A program made the translations under genes and the position numbers. A DNA stretch of 64,000 bases from Rhodobacteraceae bacterium DSL-40 (lineage in GTDB: Bacteria; Pseudomonadota; Alphaproteobacteria; Rhodobacterales; Rhodobacteraceae), in contig QKPN01000019.1 of NCBI GenBank assembly GCA_003258405.1, forward strand, positions 1 to 64,000. Reading direction: 5' to 3'. The notes under the pieces are model-generated. The model saw only the letters and a program-made list of their open reading frames with translations, was not told where the DNA came from and made no database searches. Numbering within the stretch: the first letter of the stretch is position 1; each line of letters begins with the position of its first letter. Of the stretch, positions 16,008 to 23,604 are shown piece after piece.

Positions 16008-16328
16008 ATGCATCTCCCGTCTCCAATCCACACCTATTTCACCGCCCGCGCGCCGCAGGACCGCGCCGCGTTTGCCGCAGCCTTCGCCGACGATGCCATT
16101 GTCCGCGACGAGGCCCGCACCCACCGTGGCCCGCAGGCGATCAGCGACTGGTGGCTCGCGGCAAAGGCGAAGTATCACCATCACGCGGAGCCGATGGACA
16201 CCACCGAGGTGGCCGGAAAGACCCGGGTCCGGGCGAAGGTGACCGGCGATTTCCCCGGAAGCCCGGCGCTCCTGACCTTCACCTTCGGATTGAACGGCGA
16301 CCGCATCTCCGACCTGGAGATCGGATGA
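16008..16328 (+). CDS. SnoaL/NTF2-like small protein
   Basis: A 106-residue protein of the NTF2-like fold. The pattern fits SnoaL-type proteins: an N-terminal helix ([20 protein letters not shown]), [19 protein letters not shown], then beta strands to [19 protein letters not shown]. Members can be enzymes or only bind small molecules; no catalytic role can be stated. It overlaps the following SDR gene by ATGA, and the pair is divergent from the LysR gene, which suggests a small regulated operon for conversion of one compound. Confidence 0.8.
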   Translation: MHLPSPIHTYFTARAPQDRAAFAAAFADDAIVRDEARTHRGPQAISDWWLAAKAKYHHHAEPMDTTEVAGKTRVRAKVTGDFPGSPALLTFTFGLNGDRISDLEIG

Positions 16329-17107
16329 TGCCGGATTTCATGACGCTGGAGGGCAAGCGCGCGCTGATCACCGGCGGAACGCAGGGCGCGGGCGCGGCGA
16401 CCGTGGCGCTGTTCCGCACGCTGGGGGCAGAGGTCATGACGACGGCGCGCACGCGGCCTGCCGACCTGCCGGAGGATCGCTTCGTTGCCGCCGACCTGAC
16501 CACGCCGGAGGGCTGCGAAACCGTGGCCACGGCGGTGCAGAGCCGGATGGGTGGCGCCGACATCGTCGTTCACATGCTGGGGGGCTCCTCGGCCCCCGGC
16601 GGCGGCTTCGCAGCCCTGGGCGAGGCGGAATGGCAAGCCGAACTGGCGCTGAACCTCCTGCCGGCCGTGCGCCTTGATCGCGCCCTCGTGCCGGGCCTGA
16701 TCGCACAGGGCGCCGGGGTGGTGATCCACGTCACCTCGATCCAGCGCCTGCTGCCGCTGCCCGAGGCGACCACCGCCTATGCCGCCGCCAAGGCCGCGCT
16801 CTCGGTCTACAGCAAGAGCCTCTCCCGGGAGGTCTCGCCGAAGGGCGTCCGCGTGGTCCGCGTCGCCCCCGGCTGGATCGAGACCGAGGCCTCGATCCGC
16901 TTCGTCGAACGCGTGGCCGCGGACGCGGGCACCGACCTCGACGGAGGGCGCCGCCTCATCATGCAGAGCCTCGGTGGCATCCCGATCGGGCGCCCGTCGA
17001 CACCCGGCGAAATCGCGAACCTGATCGCATTCCTAGCCTCGGACCGCGCGGCCTCCATCACCGGCACCGAATACGTCATCGATGGCGGCACGGTGCCGAC
17101 CGCGTAG
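16325..17107 (+). CDS. Short-chain dehydrogenase/reductase
   Basis: A 260-residue classical SDR. The cofactor loop is [13 protein letters not shown] (about residues 15-27), the active-site Ser lies in [10 protein letters not shown], the catalytic YAAAK (Tyr-x3-Lys) near residue 157, and the C-terminal end has the usual [15 protein letters not shown]. It should oxidise or reduce an alcohol/ketone pair with NAD(P)(H); the substrate is unknown. The start ATG at 16325 overlaps the stop of the NTF2-like gene (ATGATG, so the next codon is an equal alternative). Much longer frames open upstream in the same phase but belong to the antisense of the LysR gene. Confidence 0.9.
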   Translation: MMPDFMTLEGKRALITGGTQGAGAATVALFRTLGAEVMTTARTRPADLPEDRFVAADLTTPEGCETVATAVQSRMGGADIVVHMLGGSSAPGGGFAALGEAEWQAELALNLLPAVRLDRALVPGLIAQGAGVVIHVTSIQRLLPLPEATTAYAAAKAALSVYSKSLSREVSPKGVRVVRVAPGWIETEASIRFVERVAADAGTDLDGGRRLIMQSLGGIPIGRPSTPGEIANLIAFLASDRAASITGTEYVIDGGTVPTA

Positions 17108-17194
17108 GCCCTCGGTGCGCGGGAACGCCGCGCCACCGGAGCCGCGCTACGGCGGAGCCAGCCGAACGCAGGCTTTCCGGTCGTGTCCGGTCCG

Positions 17195-17613
17195 TCACGC
17201 CCCGGCCCCTCGCGCTCGAACCGGCAGCGCGACCGACCGGGCGCGCTCGGGGTCGAGGTCCAGCGCCGAGAGCACCTGCGCCAGAACCCGTTTCGGGTCT
17301 TCCGACAGCGCCTCACAGGTGAGGCGCAGGGGCGTCAGCCCCTCCGCCTGAAACCACCGCTCCCAGGCCGCATCGAGGGCCTCCTGCGCTGCCATGTGGC
17401 GGCGTCGAAGACGGCGCGAACGGCGTCCCCCTCCGAAGCGTGATCCGTCCGTTTCAGGGCGTAGCCGTTCAGCCAGCCCTTGAGCGACGGTTCGTGAAAA
17501 TGCGAATCCGGATTGCCCGCACCATCTGTCGCGGCCAGCAACCCGCAGAGCAGCGTGCTGCCGCTGCGCGGGACGGTGCAGATCCTGCAGGATCGAAACG
17601 GCTTGCGCGTCAT
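17195..17613 (-). pseudogene. Decayed Stf0-type sulfotransferase
   Basis: Two pieces of one family are found in different frames on the minus strand. From the ATG at 17613 the first frame reads CTVPRSGSTLLCGLLAATD then NPDSHFHEPSLKGW and AVRAVFDAA, the PAPS-binding N terminus of Stf0 (trehalose 2-sulfotransferase-like) proteins. At about 17400 homology switches to another frame with EALDAAWERWFQAEGLTPLR then LTCEALSEDPKRVLAQVLSA, the family's C-terminal part, ending at the stop at 17195. The central third (over 100 residues in intact members) is missing and the tail is shortened. An internal deletion that also changed the frame explains this. The product cannot be active. Confidence 0.75.
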
Positions 17614-17740
17614 GCCCCGTTGGCCCATGCAGTTCGGCCGTTCCATGGCAGCCTTCCAAGGCGGCGCACCCCGGTTGATCCCGCGGGCGGCGGAATGCCA
17701 GACTGCCCGGCGCCAGATGACTTGAAGAAAGGGGAAACCC

Positions 17741-18163
17741 ATGACCGGCACGACACCCGTGCGGATCCTCGAGACCGCGGTCTATGTCGATGATCTCGAC
17801 GCCGCCGAAAGCTTCTACGGCGGCCTGCTCGGCCTCGAGAAGGTCGGCCGCGTTGGCAACCGCCACATCTTCTACCGCTGCGGGCCGGGCATGCTCCTCG
17901 TCTTCAACCCGGAGGAAACCCGCGGGCCGGCCGGCAATCCCGAGCTCCCCGTCCCGCCCCATGGCACCGTCGGCGAGGGCCACATGTGCTTCGCCGCCGA
18001 CGCCGCCCGCCTCGAGGCGCTGGCCGGGCTCTTCACCGGCGCGGGCATCGCCATCGAGGCCGACTTCCGGTGGCCCAATGGCGCCCGCTCGGTCTATGTC
18101 CGCGATCCGGCGGGCAATTCCATCGAGTTCGCCGAACCGGGCCTCTGGGAGTTCGAGAGCTGA
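17741..18163 (+). CDS. VOC-superfamily (glyoxalase/dioxygenase-like) protein
   Basis: A 140-residue protein with the two beta-alpha-beta-beta-beta modules of the vicinal oxygen chelate fold: TAVYVDDLDAAESFYGGLLG in the first half and HMCFAADAARLEALAGLF then VYVRDPAGNSIEFAEPGLW in the second. The ending DPAGNSIEFAEP with its Glu is the usual metal-ligand region. Such proteins include glyoxalase I, fosfomycin-resistance enzymes and ring-cleaving dioxygenases; the exact reaction is unknown. A clear ribosome-binding site (AAAGGGG) precedes the ATG. It lies between the decayed sulfotransferase and purD. Confidence 0.85.
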   Translation: MTGTTPVRILETAVYVDDLDAAESFYGGLLGLEKVGRVGNRHIFYRCGPGMLLVFNPEETRGPAGNPELPVPPHGTVGEGHMCFAADAARLEALAGLFTGAGIAIEADFRWPNGARSVYVRDPAGNSIEFAEPGLWEFES

Positions 18164-18185
18164 GGCCGGGCGCGGGCGGCGCGGC

Positions 18186-19433
18186 TCAGAGCGCGCGCCA
18201 GCCGATGTCCCGGCGCAGGAAGCCGCCCGGCCAGTCGATCCGGTCGGCCGCCTCATAGGCGAGATCGCGCGCCTCGCGCAGCGTCGCGGCGCGCGCGGTC
18301 ACGTTGAGCACCCGCCCGCCGTTCGAGACGATGCCACCTTCCGCGGCCTTCGTGCCGGCATGGAAGATCTTCAGCCGCGGATCGTCGATGACCGGCAGGC
18401 CGATCGGCTCGCCCTTGGCATAGCTGCCGGGATAGCCCTGCGCCGCCATCACCACGGTGATCGCGTGATCCTCGGCAAAGGTCACCTTCGCCTGGCTGAA
18501 ATCGCCCTCGGCGCAGGCCAGACAGATGTCGAGAAGCTGCCCGCCGAGCCGCATCGCCAGCACCTGCGCTTCCGGATCGCCGAGCCTCACATTGTATTCC
18601 ACCAGCCGCGGCGCGCCCGCCTCGATCATCAGCCCGACATAGAGCACCCCCTGGAAGGGCGTGCCGCGCCGCGCCATCTCCGCAAGCGTCGGGCGCACGA
18701 TCTCGGCCAGCGCCCGCTCCGTCACCTCCGGCGTCATCACCGGGGCAGGGGAATAGGCCCCCATCCCGCCGGTATTCGGGCCGGTGTCGCCATCAAAGGC
18801 GCGCTTGTGATCCTGAGCGGTGCCGAGGGTGACGAATTCCTCGCCATTGGCAAGCACGAAGAGGCTCGCCTCCTCGCCGGTCATGAACTCCTCGATCACC
18901 ACGCGCGCGCCCGCGCCCTCGTCGAAGATCGCCTCGAGCGCCGCCTCGGCCGCCTCGAGGGTCTCGGCCACCGTCACACCCTTGCCCGCCGCAAGCCCGT
19001 CGGCCTTCACCACGATCGGCGCGCCCTCGGTCCGCACATAGGCCCGCGCGGCCTCGGGGTCGGTGAAGGTCTGGCTCGCCGCCGTCGGCGCGCCGCAGGC
19101 CTCGCAGATCTCCTTGGTGAAGGCCTTGGAGGCCTCGAGCTGCGCCGCCGCGCGCCCCGGCCCGAGCGTCAGCATGCCGCCCGCGCGCAGCGCATCGGCC
19201 ACGCCCTCGGCCAGCGGCGCCTCGGGGCCGATCATCACGAAGCCCACATCGTTCTCGCGGCAGAAGGCGAGGATCCTCTCGCCGCTCAGCACGTCGAGCG
19301 AGAGCGTCTCGACATCCTCCGCGATCCCGGCATTGCCGGGGGCGCAGAACACCCGCTCCGCCTTCGGGTTCTGGGCAAAGGCCCAGGCTATGGCGTGCTC
19401 GCGTCCGCCGCCGCCGAGGATGAGGATGTTCAT
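18186..19433 (-). CDS. purD: Phosphoribosylamine-glycine ligase
   Basis: A 415-residue enzyme that joins glycine to 5-phosphoribosylamine with ATP in the second step of purine synthesis. The N-terminal domain starts MNILILGGGGREHAIAW, the ATP-grasp region includes ADGLAAGKGVTVAET and EEFMTGEEASLFVL, and the metal-binding end is RLVEYNVRLGDPEAQVLAMR. Length is normal (about 420). Together with xseA on the other strand about 790 bases away, with only an FKBP gene between, this is a layout familiar from Rhodobacteraceae. Confidence 0.96.
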   Translation of the reverse strand: MNILILGGGGREHAIAWAFAQNPKAERVFCAPGNAGIAEDVETLSLDVLSGERILAFCRENDVGFVMIGPEAPLAEGVADALRAGGMLTLGPGRAAAQLEASKAFTKEICEACGAPTAASQTFTDPEAARAYVRTEGAPIVVKADGLAAGKGVTVAETLEAAEAALEAIFDEGAGARVVIEEFMTGEEASLFVLANGEEFVTLGTAQDHKRAFDGDTGPNTGGMGAYSPAPVMTPEVTERALAEIVRPTLAEMARRGTPFQGVLYVGLMIEAGAPRLVEYNVRLGDPEAQVLAMRLGGQLLDICLACAEGDFSQAKVTFAEDHAITVVMAAQGYPGSYAKGEPIGLPVIDDPRLKIFHAGTKAAEGGIVSNGGRVLNVTARAATLREARDLAYEAADRIDWPGGFLRRDIGWRAL

Positions 19434-19564
19434 TGCTGTCGTCTTTCCGCCTTGGACTCGCCCGCGGCGGGTTCTAGTTCAATCGCGCCCGGGATTGAAA
19501 TGCAAAGTGACGCCGGCGGCGGGGCGCGGCGAACGCCAGTTGCGCGCGCGCGCCCCGCCCGCCC

Positions 19565-19996
19565 TCAGGCGATCTCGACGAGGGTGACGTCGAAGGTCAG
19601 CGTCTTTCCGGCAAGCGGATGGTTCGCATCGAGCTCGACATGGGTGTCGGTCCGGTCGCTCACCACGACGCCGATGGTCTGGCCGTCCTGGGTCTGCACG
19701 CTCAGCGGCGTGCCGGGCTCGGTCGGGATGTCGTCGGGGATCGTCTCGCGCGCGACACTCTGGATCCGCGCCAGATCGCGCGGCCCGTAGGCGTCCTCCG
19801 GCGGGATGGTGACCTCGCGCGTCTCGCCCACTTCCATGCCGACGACGCCGCGGTCGAGCCCCGGGATGATCTGGCCGCTCCCGATGGTGAACTCGAGCGG
19901 ATCCCGTCCTTCGGACTTGTCGAAGACGGTGCCGTCATCCAGTCGGCCCGTATAATGAATACGCAGTGTGTCTCCGGCCTTGGCGCCTTGGGTCAT
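19565..19996 (-). CDS. FKBP-type (SlyD-like) peptidyl-prolyl isomerase
   Basis: A 143-residue FKBP-type isomerase/chaperone. The FKBP part is visible as LRIHYTGRLDDGTVFDKSEG and the end HPLAGKTLTFDVTLVEIA; between them lies the SlyD-type insert-in-flap region (PPEDAYGPRDLARIQSVARE). The His-rich metal-binding tail of E. coli SlyD is absent. I chose the ATG at 19996, which has AGGA eight bases upstream and starts directly before the domain; an in-frame extension of 37 codons upstream has no support. Encoded divergently from xseA. Confidence 0.88.
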   Translation of the reverse strand: MTQGAKAGDTLRIHYTGRLDDGTVFDKSEGRDPLEFTIGSGQIIPGLDRGVVGMEVGETREVTIPPEDAYGPRDLARIQSVARETIPDDIPTEPGTPLSVQTQDGQTIGVVVSDRTDTHVELDANHPLAGKTLTFDVTLVEIA

Positions 19997-20218
19997 GCTG
20001 TCATCCTGTAAGGTTGGTTGGTTTTCCGGGGCCGCCGCACCGCGGGTACCCGAAGCATCGGCCGAGACGCGGATCGCAACGGCCGGGAGATGCGGCGTAC
20101 CGCTCACCCGAGGCTAGCAGACTCCCGCCCGCATCGCAAATCGCGCCGCCCGCCGCATCTTGGCCCCCGCCGCCCGGGGCTCTATGGTGGCGCGCGCCGG
20201 AGCGCAGGCGAGAGGATC

Positions 20219-21742
20219 ATGGAACTCTTCGAGGACAGCGAGACGGGCAGCAACGCCCCCGAATTCACCGTCTCCGAGCTTTCGGGCGCGATCAAGCGGG
20301 TGATCGAGGGCGAATTTGCCCATGTCCGGGTGCGCGGCGAGGTCGGCCGGGTCTCGCGCCCCGCCTCGGGCCACATCTATCTCGATCTCAAGGACGACCG
20401 CGCCGTGCTGGCGGGCGTGATCTGGAAGGGTGCTGCGCGCAGCCTCGAGATCCGCCCCGAGGAGGGCATGGAGGTGATCGCCACCGGCCGGCTCACCACC
20501 TTCCCGGGCAGCTCGCGCTACCAGATCATCATCGAGTCCATCGCACCCGCCGGCATGGGCGCGCTGATGGCCATGCTCGAGAAGCGCAAGGCCGCGCTCG
20601 CCGCCGAAGGGCTCTTCGCGCCCGAGCGCAAGCGCCCGCTGCCATTCCTGCCCGAGGTGATCGGCGTCGTCACCTCGCCCTCGGGCGCCGTGATCCGCGA
20701 CATCCTCCACCGCCTCGCCGACCGCTTCCCGCGCCGCGTGCTGCTCTGGCCGGTGCCGGTGCAGGGCGAGAAATGCGCCGCCTCCGTCGCCGCCGCGATC
20801 CGCGGCTTCAACGCGCTTCCCGCGGGCGGCGCGCTGCCCCGGCCCGATGTGCTGATCGTCGCGCGTGGCGGCGGCAGCGTCGAGGATCTCTGGGGCTTCA
20901 ACGAGGAGATCGTCGTGCGCGCCGCGGCCGAGAGCGCCATCCCGCTCATCTCCGCCGTCGGCCACGAAACCGACACCACGCTGATCGACCTCGCCGCCGA
21001 CCGCCGCGCGCCGACGCCCACCGCCGCCGCCGAGATCGCCGTGCCGGTCCGCCTCGAGCTTCTGGCCGCCGTCGCGGGCCTCGAGGAGCGGCGGCGCGCG
21101 GCGCTCGCCCGCGGCCTCGACCTGCGCCGCCAGCGGCTGCGCGATCTGGCCCGCGCCCTGCCGCGCCCCGAGGCGCTGGTGGCCGAACGCGCCCAGCGCC
21201 TCGACGGGCTCGGCCTGCGCCTGCCGCGCGCGCTGGTGGCCTTCACCCGCGACCGCCACCTCGAGCTCAGCCGCGGCGCCGCGGGCCGCTTCGGGCCGGC
21301 GCTCCTCGCCCGGAGCCTCGAGCGCCGCCGCGAACAGCTCCTGCGCGCGGGCCTCGGCCTCCGCCCGCAGACGATGGCGCTGCCGATCCGCCACCGGGGC
21401 GAACGGCTCGCCGCGCTGGGCGACCGCCTCGCCCGCGCCGGCGCCCAGCGCCTCCAGGCCGGCCGCGGCCGCTTCGAGATCCTCGCCCGCACCCTCGGAA
21501 GCCTCGGCCCCGAGGCCGTGCTCGCCCGCGGCTTTGCCATCGTGCGCGACGGGGCAGGGGCGGTGCTCCAGCGCGCCGAACGCGCCCGCGCCGCCACCAG
21601 CCTCGAGATCGAATTCGCCGACGGCCGCCTCACCGCCACCCCGGCCGACGCCCCGCCGCCGTCAGAGCCGCCCGCGGCCCCGAAAGCCAAACCCCGACGC
21701 CCCCGCAAACCCAAGCCCCCCGAACAGGGCTCGCTCTTCTGA
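20219..21742 (+). CDS. xseA: Exodeoxyribonuclease VII large subunit
   Basis: A 507-residue nuclease subunit that degrades single-stranded DNA together with the small subunit XseB (not in this window). It has the N-terminal OB-fold (about residues 15-115, EFAHVRVRGEVGRVSRPASG), the catalytic domain with GVVTSPSGAVIRDI, LIVARGGGSVEDLWGFNEE and VGHETDTTLIDLAADRRAPT, a long coiled-coil region (about 280-440), and a basic, Pro-rich C terminus. The ATG at 20219 follows a GAGAGGATC ribosome-binding site; the frame is open 67 codons further upstream but the family starts here. Confidence 0.94.
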   Translation: MELFEDSETGSNAPEFTVSELSGAIKRVIEGEFAHVRVRGEVGRVSRPASGHIYLDLKDDRAVLAGVIWKGAARSLEIRPEEGMEVIATGRLTTFPGSSRYQIIIESIAPAGMGALMAMLEKRKAALAAEGLFAPERKRPLPFLPEVIGVVTSPSGAVIRDILHRLADRFPRRVLLWPVPVQGEKCAASVAAAIRGFNALPAGGALPRPDVLIVARGGGSVEDLWGFNEEIVVRAAAESAIPLISAVGHETDTTLIDLAADRRAPTPTAAAEIAVPVRLELLAAVAGLEERRRAALARGLDLRRQRLRDLARALPRPEALVAERAQRLDGLGLRLPRALVAFTRDRHLELSRGAAGRFGPALLARSLERRREQLLRAGLGLRPQTMALPIRHRGERLAALGDRLARAGAQRLQAGRGRFEILARTLGSLGPEAVLARGFAIVRDGAGAVLQRAERARAATSLEIEFADGRLTATPADAPPPSEPPAAPKAKPRRPRKPKPPEQGSLF

Positions 21743-21898
21743 CCTCTGCCGGTGGCGCGCGCAGGGCCGCGCGAAAAGCCCGGCCCGCCGCTTGGCTTCG
21801 GAAGCGCCCGGATCGTCCCGCCCCGCCCCGCGCAGCGCCAGACGGGACGCGTGGCCCCCTCAGGGGCCCGCTTGCGCGAAGCAGACCCCCCGCGGGCC

Positions 21899-22420
21899 TC
21901 AGGCCCCGGCGGCTTCCTCGGCCCAGACCTCGCCCGCCTCGGTGAGGGTGAGCTTCGAGCCCAGCGAGGTCAGCGCAATCCGATGCACCATCTCGGTCGG
22001 TGCGGCGCAGAGATCGGCGATCACCCGGACCCGGAACGGCCGCGCATCCTCCGACATCGCGCTGAAGATGATGCAGTTCTGCGTCATCATGCCCGCAACC
22101 AGCAGCTCCCGCGTGCCCGCGAGATGGTCGAGCAGCCCCGTGTCCTGAAACGCATCCGCATTGCGCTTGGTGACGACCGGTGCATCGCCCGCCGCCTCGC
22201 GGATCGCCGGGCGGATCTCCGCGCCCTCGCTGCCCTCGGCGAGAAAGCCCGAGCCCGCCGGCGTCACATGGCGCACCAGGATCACCCGGTCGCCGCTCCG
22301 CCGCGCCGCGCCGATCGCCGCCACGAGACGCGCCTCGGTCTCCTCCGCCTGCCAGAGCGGCAGCGCCCCGCCGGGGAAATAGTCGTTCTGGATGTCGATC
22401 ACGAGCAGGCAGCGTGCCAT
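21899..22420 (-). CDS. Isochorismatase-like cysteine hydrolase
   Basis: A 173-residue alpha/beta hydrolase of the isochorismatase-like group. The catalytic triad positions are visible: Asp in LLVIDIQNDYF (near residue 9), Lys in VVTKRNADAF (near 85), and Cys in AGMMTQNCIIFSAM (near 118). Such enzymes hydrolyse amide or ester-like bonds in small molecules (nicotinamide, biuret, N-carbamoyl compounds); the substrate here is unknown. The ATG at 22420 has TTGTTTCTCC-type spacing with an AAGGAG box upstream on this strand. It is divergent from the GlxA-type regulator gene, a common pairing in which the regulator controls the hydrolase. Confidence 0.85.
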   Translation of the reverse strand: MARCLLVIDIQNDYFPGGALPLWQAEETEARLVAAIGAARRSGDRVILVRHVTPAGSGFLAEGSEGAEIRPAIREAAGDAPVVTKRNADAFQDTGLLDHLAGTRELLVAGMMTQNCIIFSAMSEDARPFRVRVIADLCAAPTEMVHRIALTSLGSKLTLTEAGEVWAEEAAGA

Positions 22421-22530
22421 GGGTGTTTCTCCTTGCCGTAGTGAAGCTTGTCTTGTCGAGATCCCCTGATAGCCGCCTGCACCCGCAGGTTGCACTGGCC
22501 GGATGGACAAGTTTCCCCTATATCGGGCCA

Positions 22531-23466
22531 ATGCGCCTCGCCGTCCTCGCCTACGACCAGATCAGCCCCTTCATGCTCTCGACGCCGCTCGCGGTCTTCG
22601 GCGAGCCGTTCCTCGACTGCGGCCACGAGGTCGATGTCTGCGCCGCGGTGCCGCGGATCTCCGCGCCGGGCGGGCTCGTCATCGAGGTGCCCCATCCGCT
22701 CGAGGCGGCGCGCAAGGCCGATGTGGTGATCCTGCCCGGCTGGCGCGATCCCGAGGAGCCGGTGGGGGCGGCGATCACCGCCGAGCTGCGCGCCGCGGCG
22801 GAGCGGGGCGCCATCGTCGCGGGCCTCTGCCTCGGCGCCTTCGGCCTCGCCGAGGCCGGGCTGCTCGACGGCCGCCGCGCCACCACCCACTGGTCCCATG
22901 CCGCGCGGTTCGCCGAGCTCTATCCGCAGGTCGCGGTGGATCCGGGCGCGATCTTCATCGACGAGGGCCCGGTGCTCACCTCCGCCGGCATCGCCTCGGG
23001 GCTCGATTGCTGCCTCCACGTGCTCGCCCGGCTCTCCGGGGCGGGGGAGGCCAACCGCATCGCCCGCCAGCTCGTCGTCGCCCCGCAGCGCTCGGGCGCG
23101 CAGCCCCAGCTCATCGAACGCCCCGCGCTCCACAGCTCGGCCGATCTCCGGCTCGAGGGCATCCTCGATGGCCTCCGCGCCGATCCGGGCCAGACCCCCT
23201 CGCTCGAGGATCTCGCCCGCCGCGCCGGGATGAGCCGCCGCAGCCTCACGCGGCACATCCGGGCGCGGACCGGCGGCAGCCTGGGCGAATGGCTGCGCCG
23301 CCTGCGGCTCGCCCGCGCGCAGGATCTCCTCGCCGCCGGCGCCCAGGGCCTCGAGGATGTCGCCGCGCGCAGCGGCTTCCCCGACAGCCAGGCGCTGCGC
23401 AGCGCCTTCCGCGCCGAGCTCGGCCTCACGCCGCGCCAGTGGCTCGCCCGCCAGCGCCTCGACTAG
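22531..23466 (+). CDS. GlxA-type AraC-family transcriptional regulator
   Basis: A 311-residue regulator with an N-terminal DJ-1/PfpI-like domain (about residues 1-185; nucleophile-elbow-like AGLCLGAFGLAEAGLLDGRR) and two C-terminal AraC helix-turn-helix motifs (about 210-305; SLEDLARRAGMSRRSLTRHI and GLEDVAARSGFPDSQALRSA). The DJ-1-like domain probably senses a small molecule rather than acting as an enzyme. It is divergent from the cysteine hydrolase with 110 bases between starts, so that gene is the likely target. The ATG at 22531 fits the family start; the frame is open further upstream. Confidence 0.88.
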   Translation: MRLAVLAYDQISPFMLSTPLAVFGEPFLDCGHEVDVCAAVPRISAPGGLVIEVPHPLEAARKADVVILPGWRDPEEPVGAAITAELRAAAERGAIVAGLCLGAFGLAEAGLLDGRRATTHWSHAARFAELYPQVAVDPGAIFIDEGPVLTSAGIASGLDCCLHVLARLSGAGEANRIARQLVVAPQRSGAQPQLIERPALHSSADLRLEGILDGLRADPGQTPSLEDLARRAGMSRRSLTRHIRARTGGSLGEWLRRLRLARAQDLLAAGAQGLEDVAARSGFPDSQALRSAFRAELGLTPRQWLARQRLD

Positions 23467-23604
23467 CCCCCGACCCGGCCGATCCCCTGTCGCTCCGGCG
23501 GATGTGAAGGCCACGCGCGCGGGAATCGTTCGGTCGAACCGCGCGTGCGTGTTCTCCTTCGGGACGGGGTCATTTCACGTCGAGCGAAACCACAGGGAGC
23601 TTCG

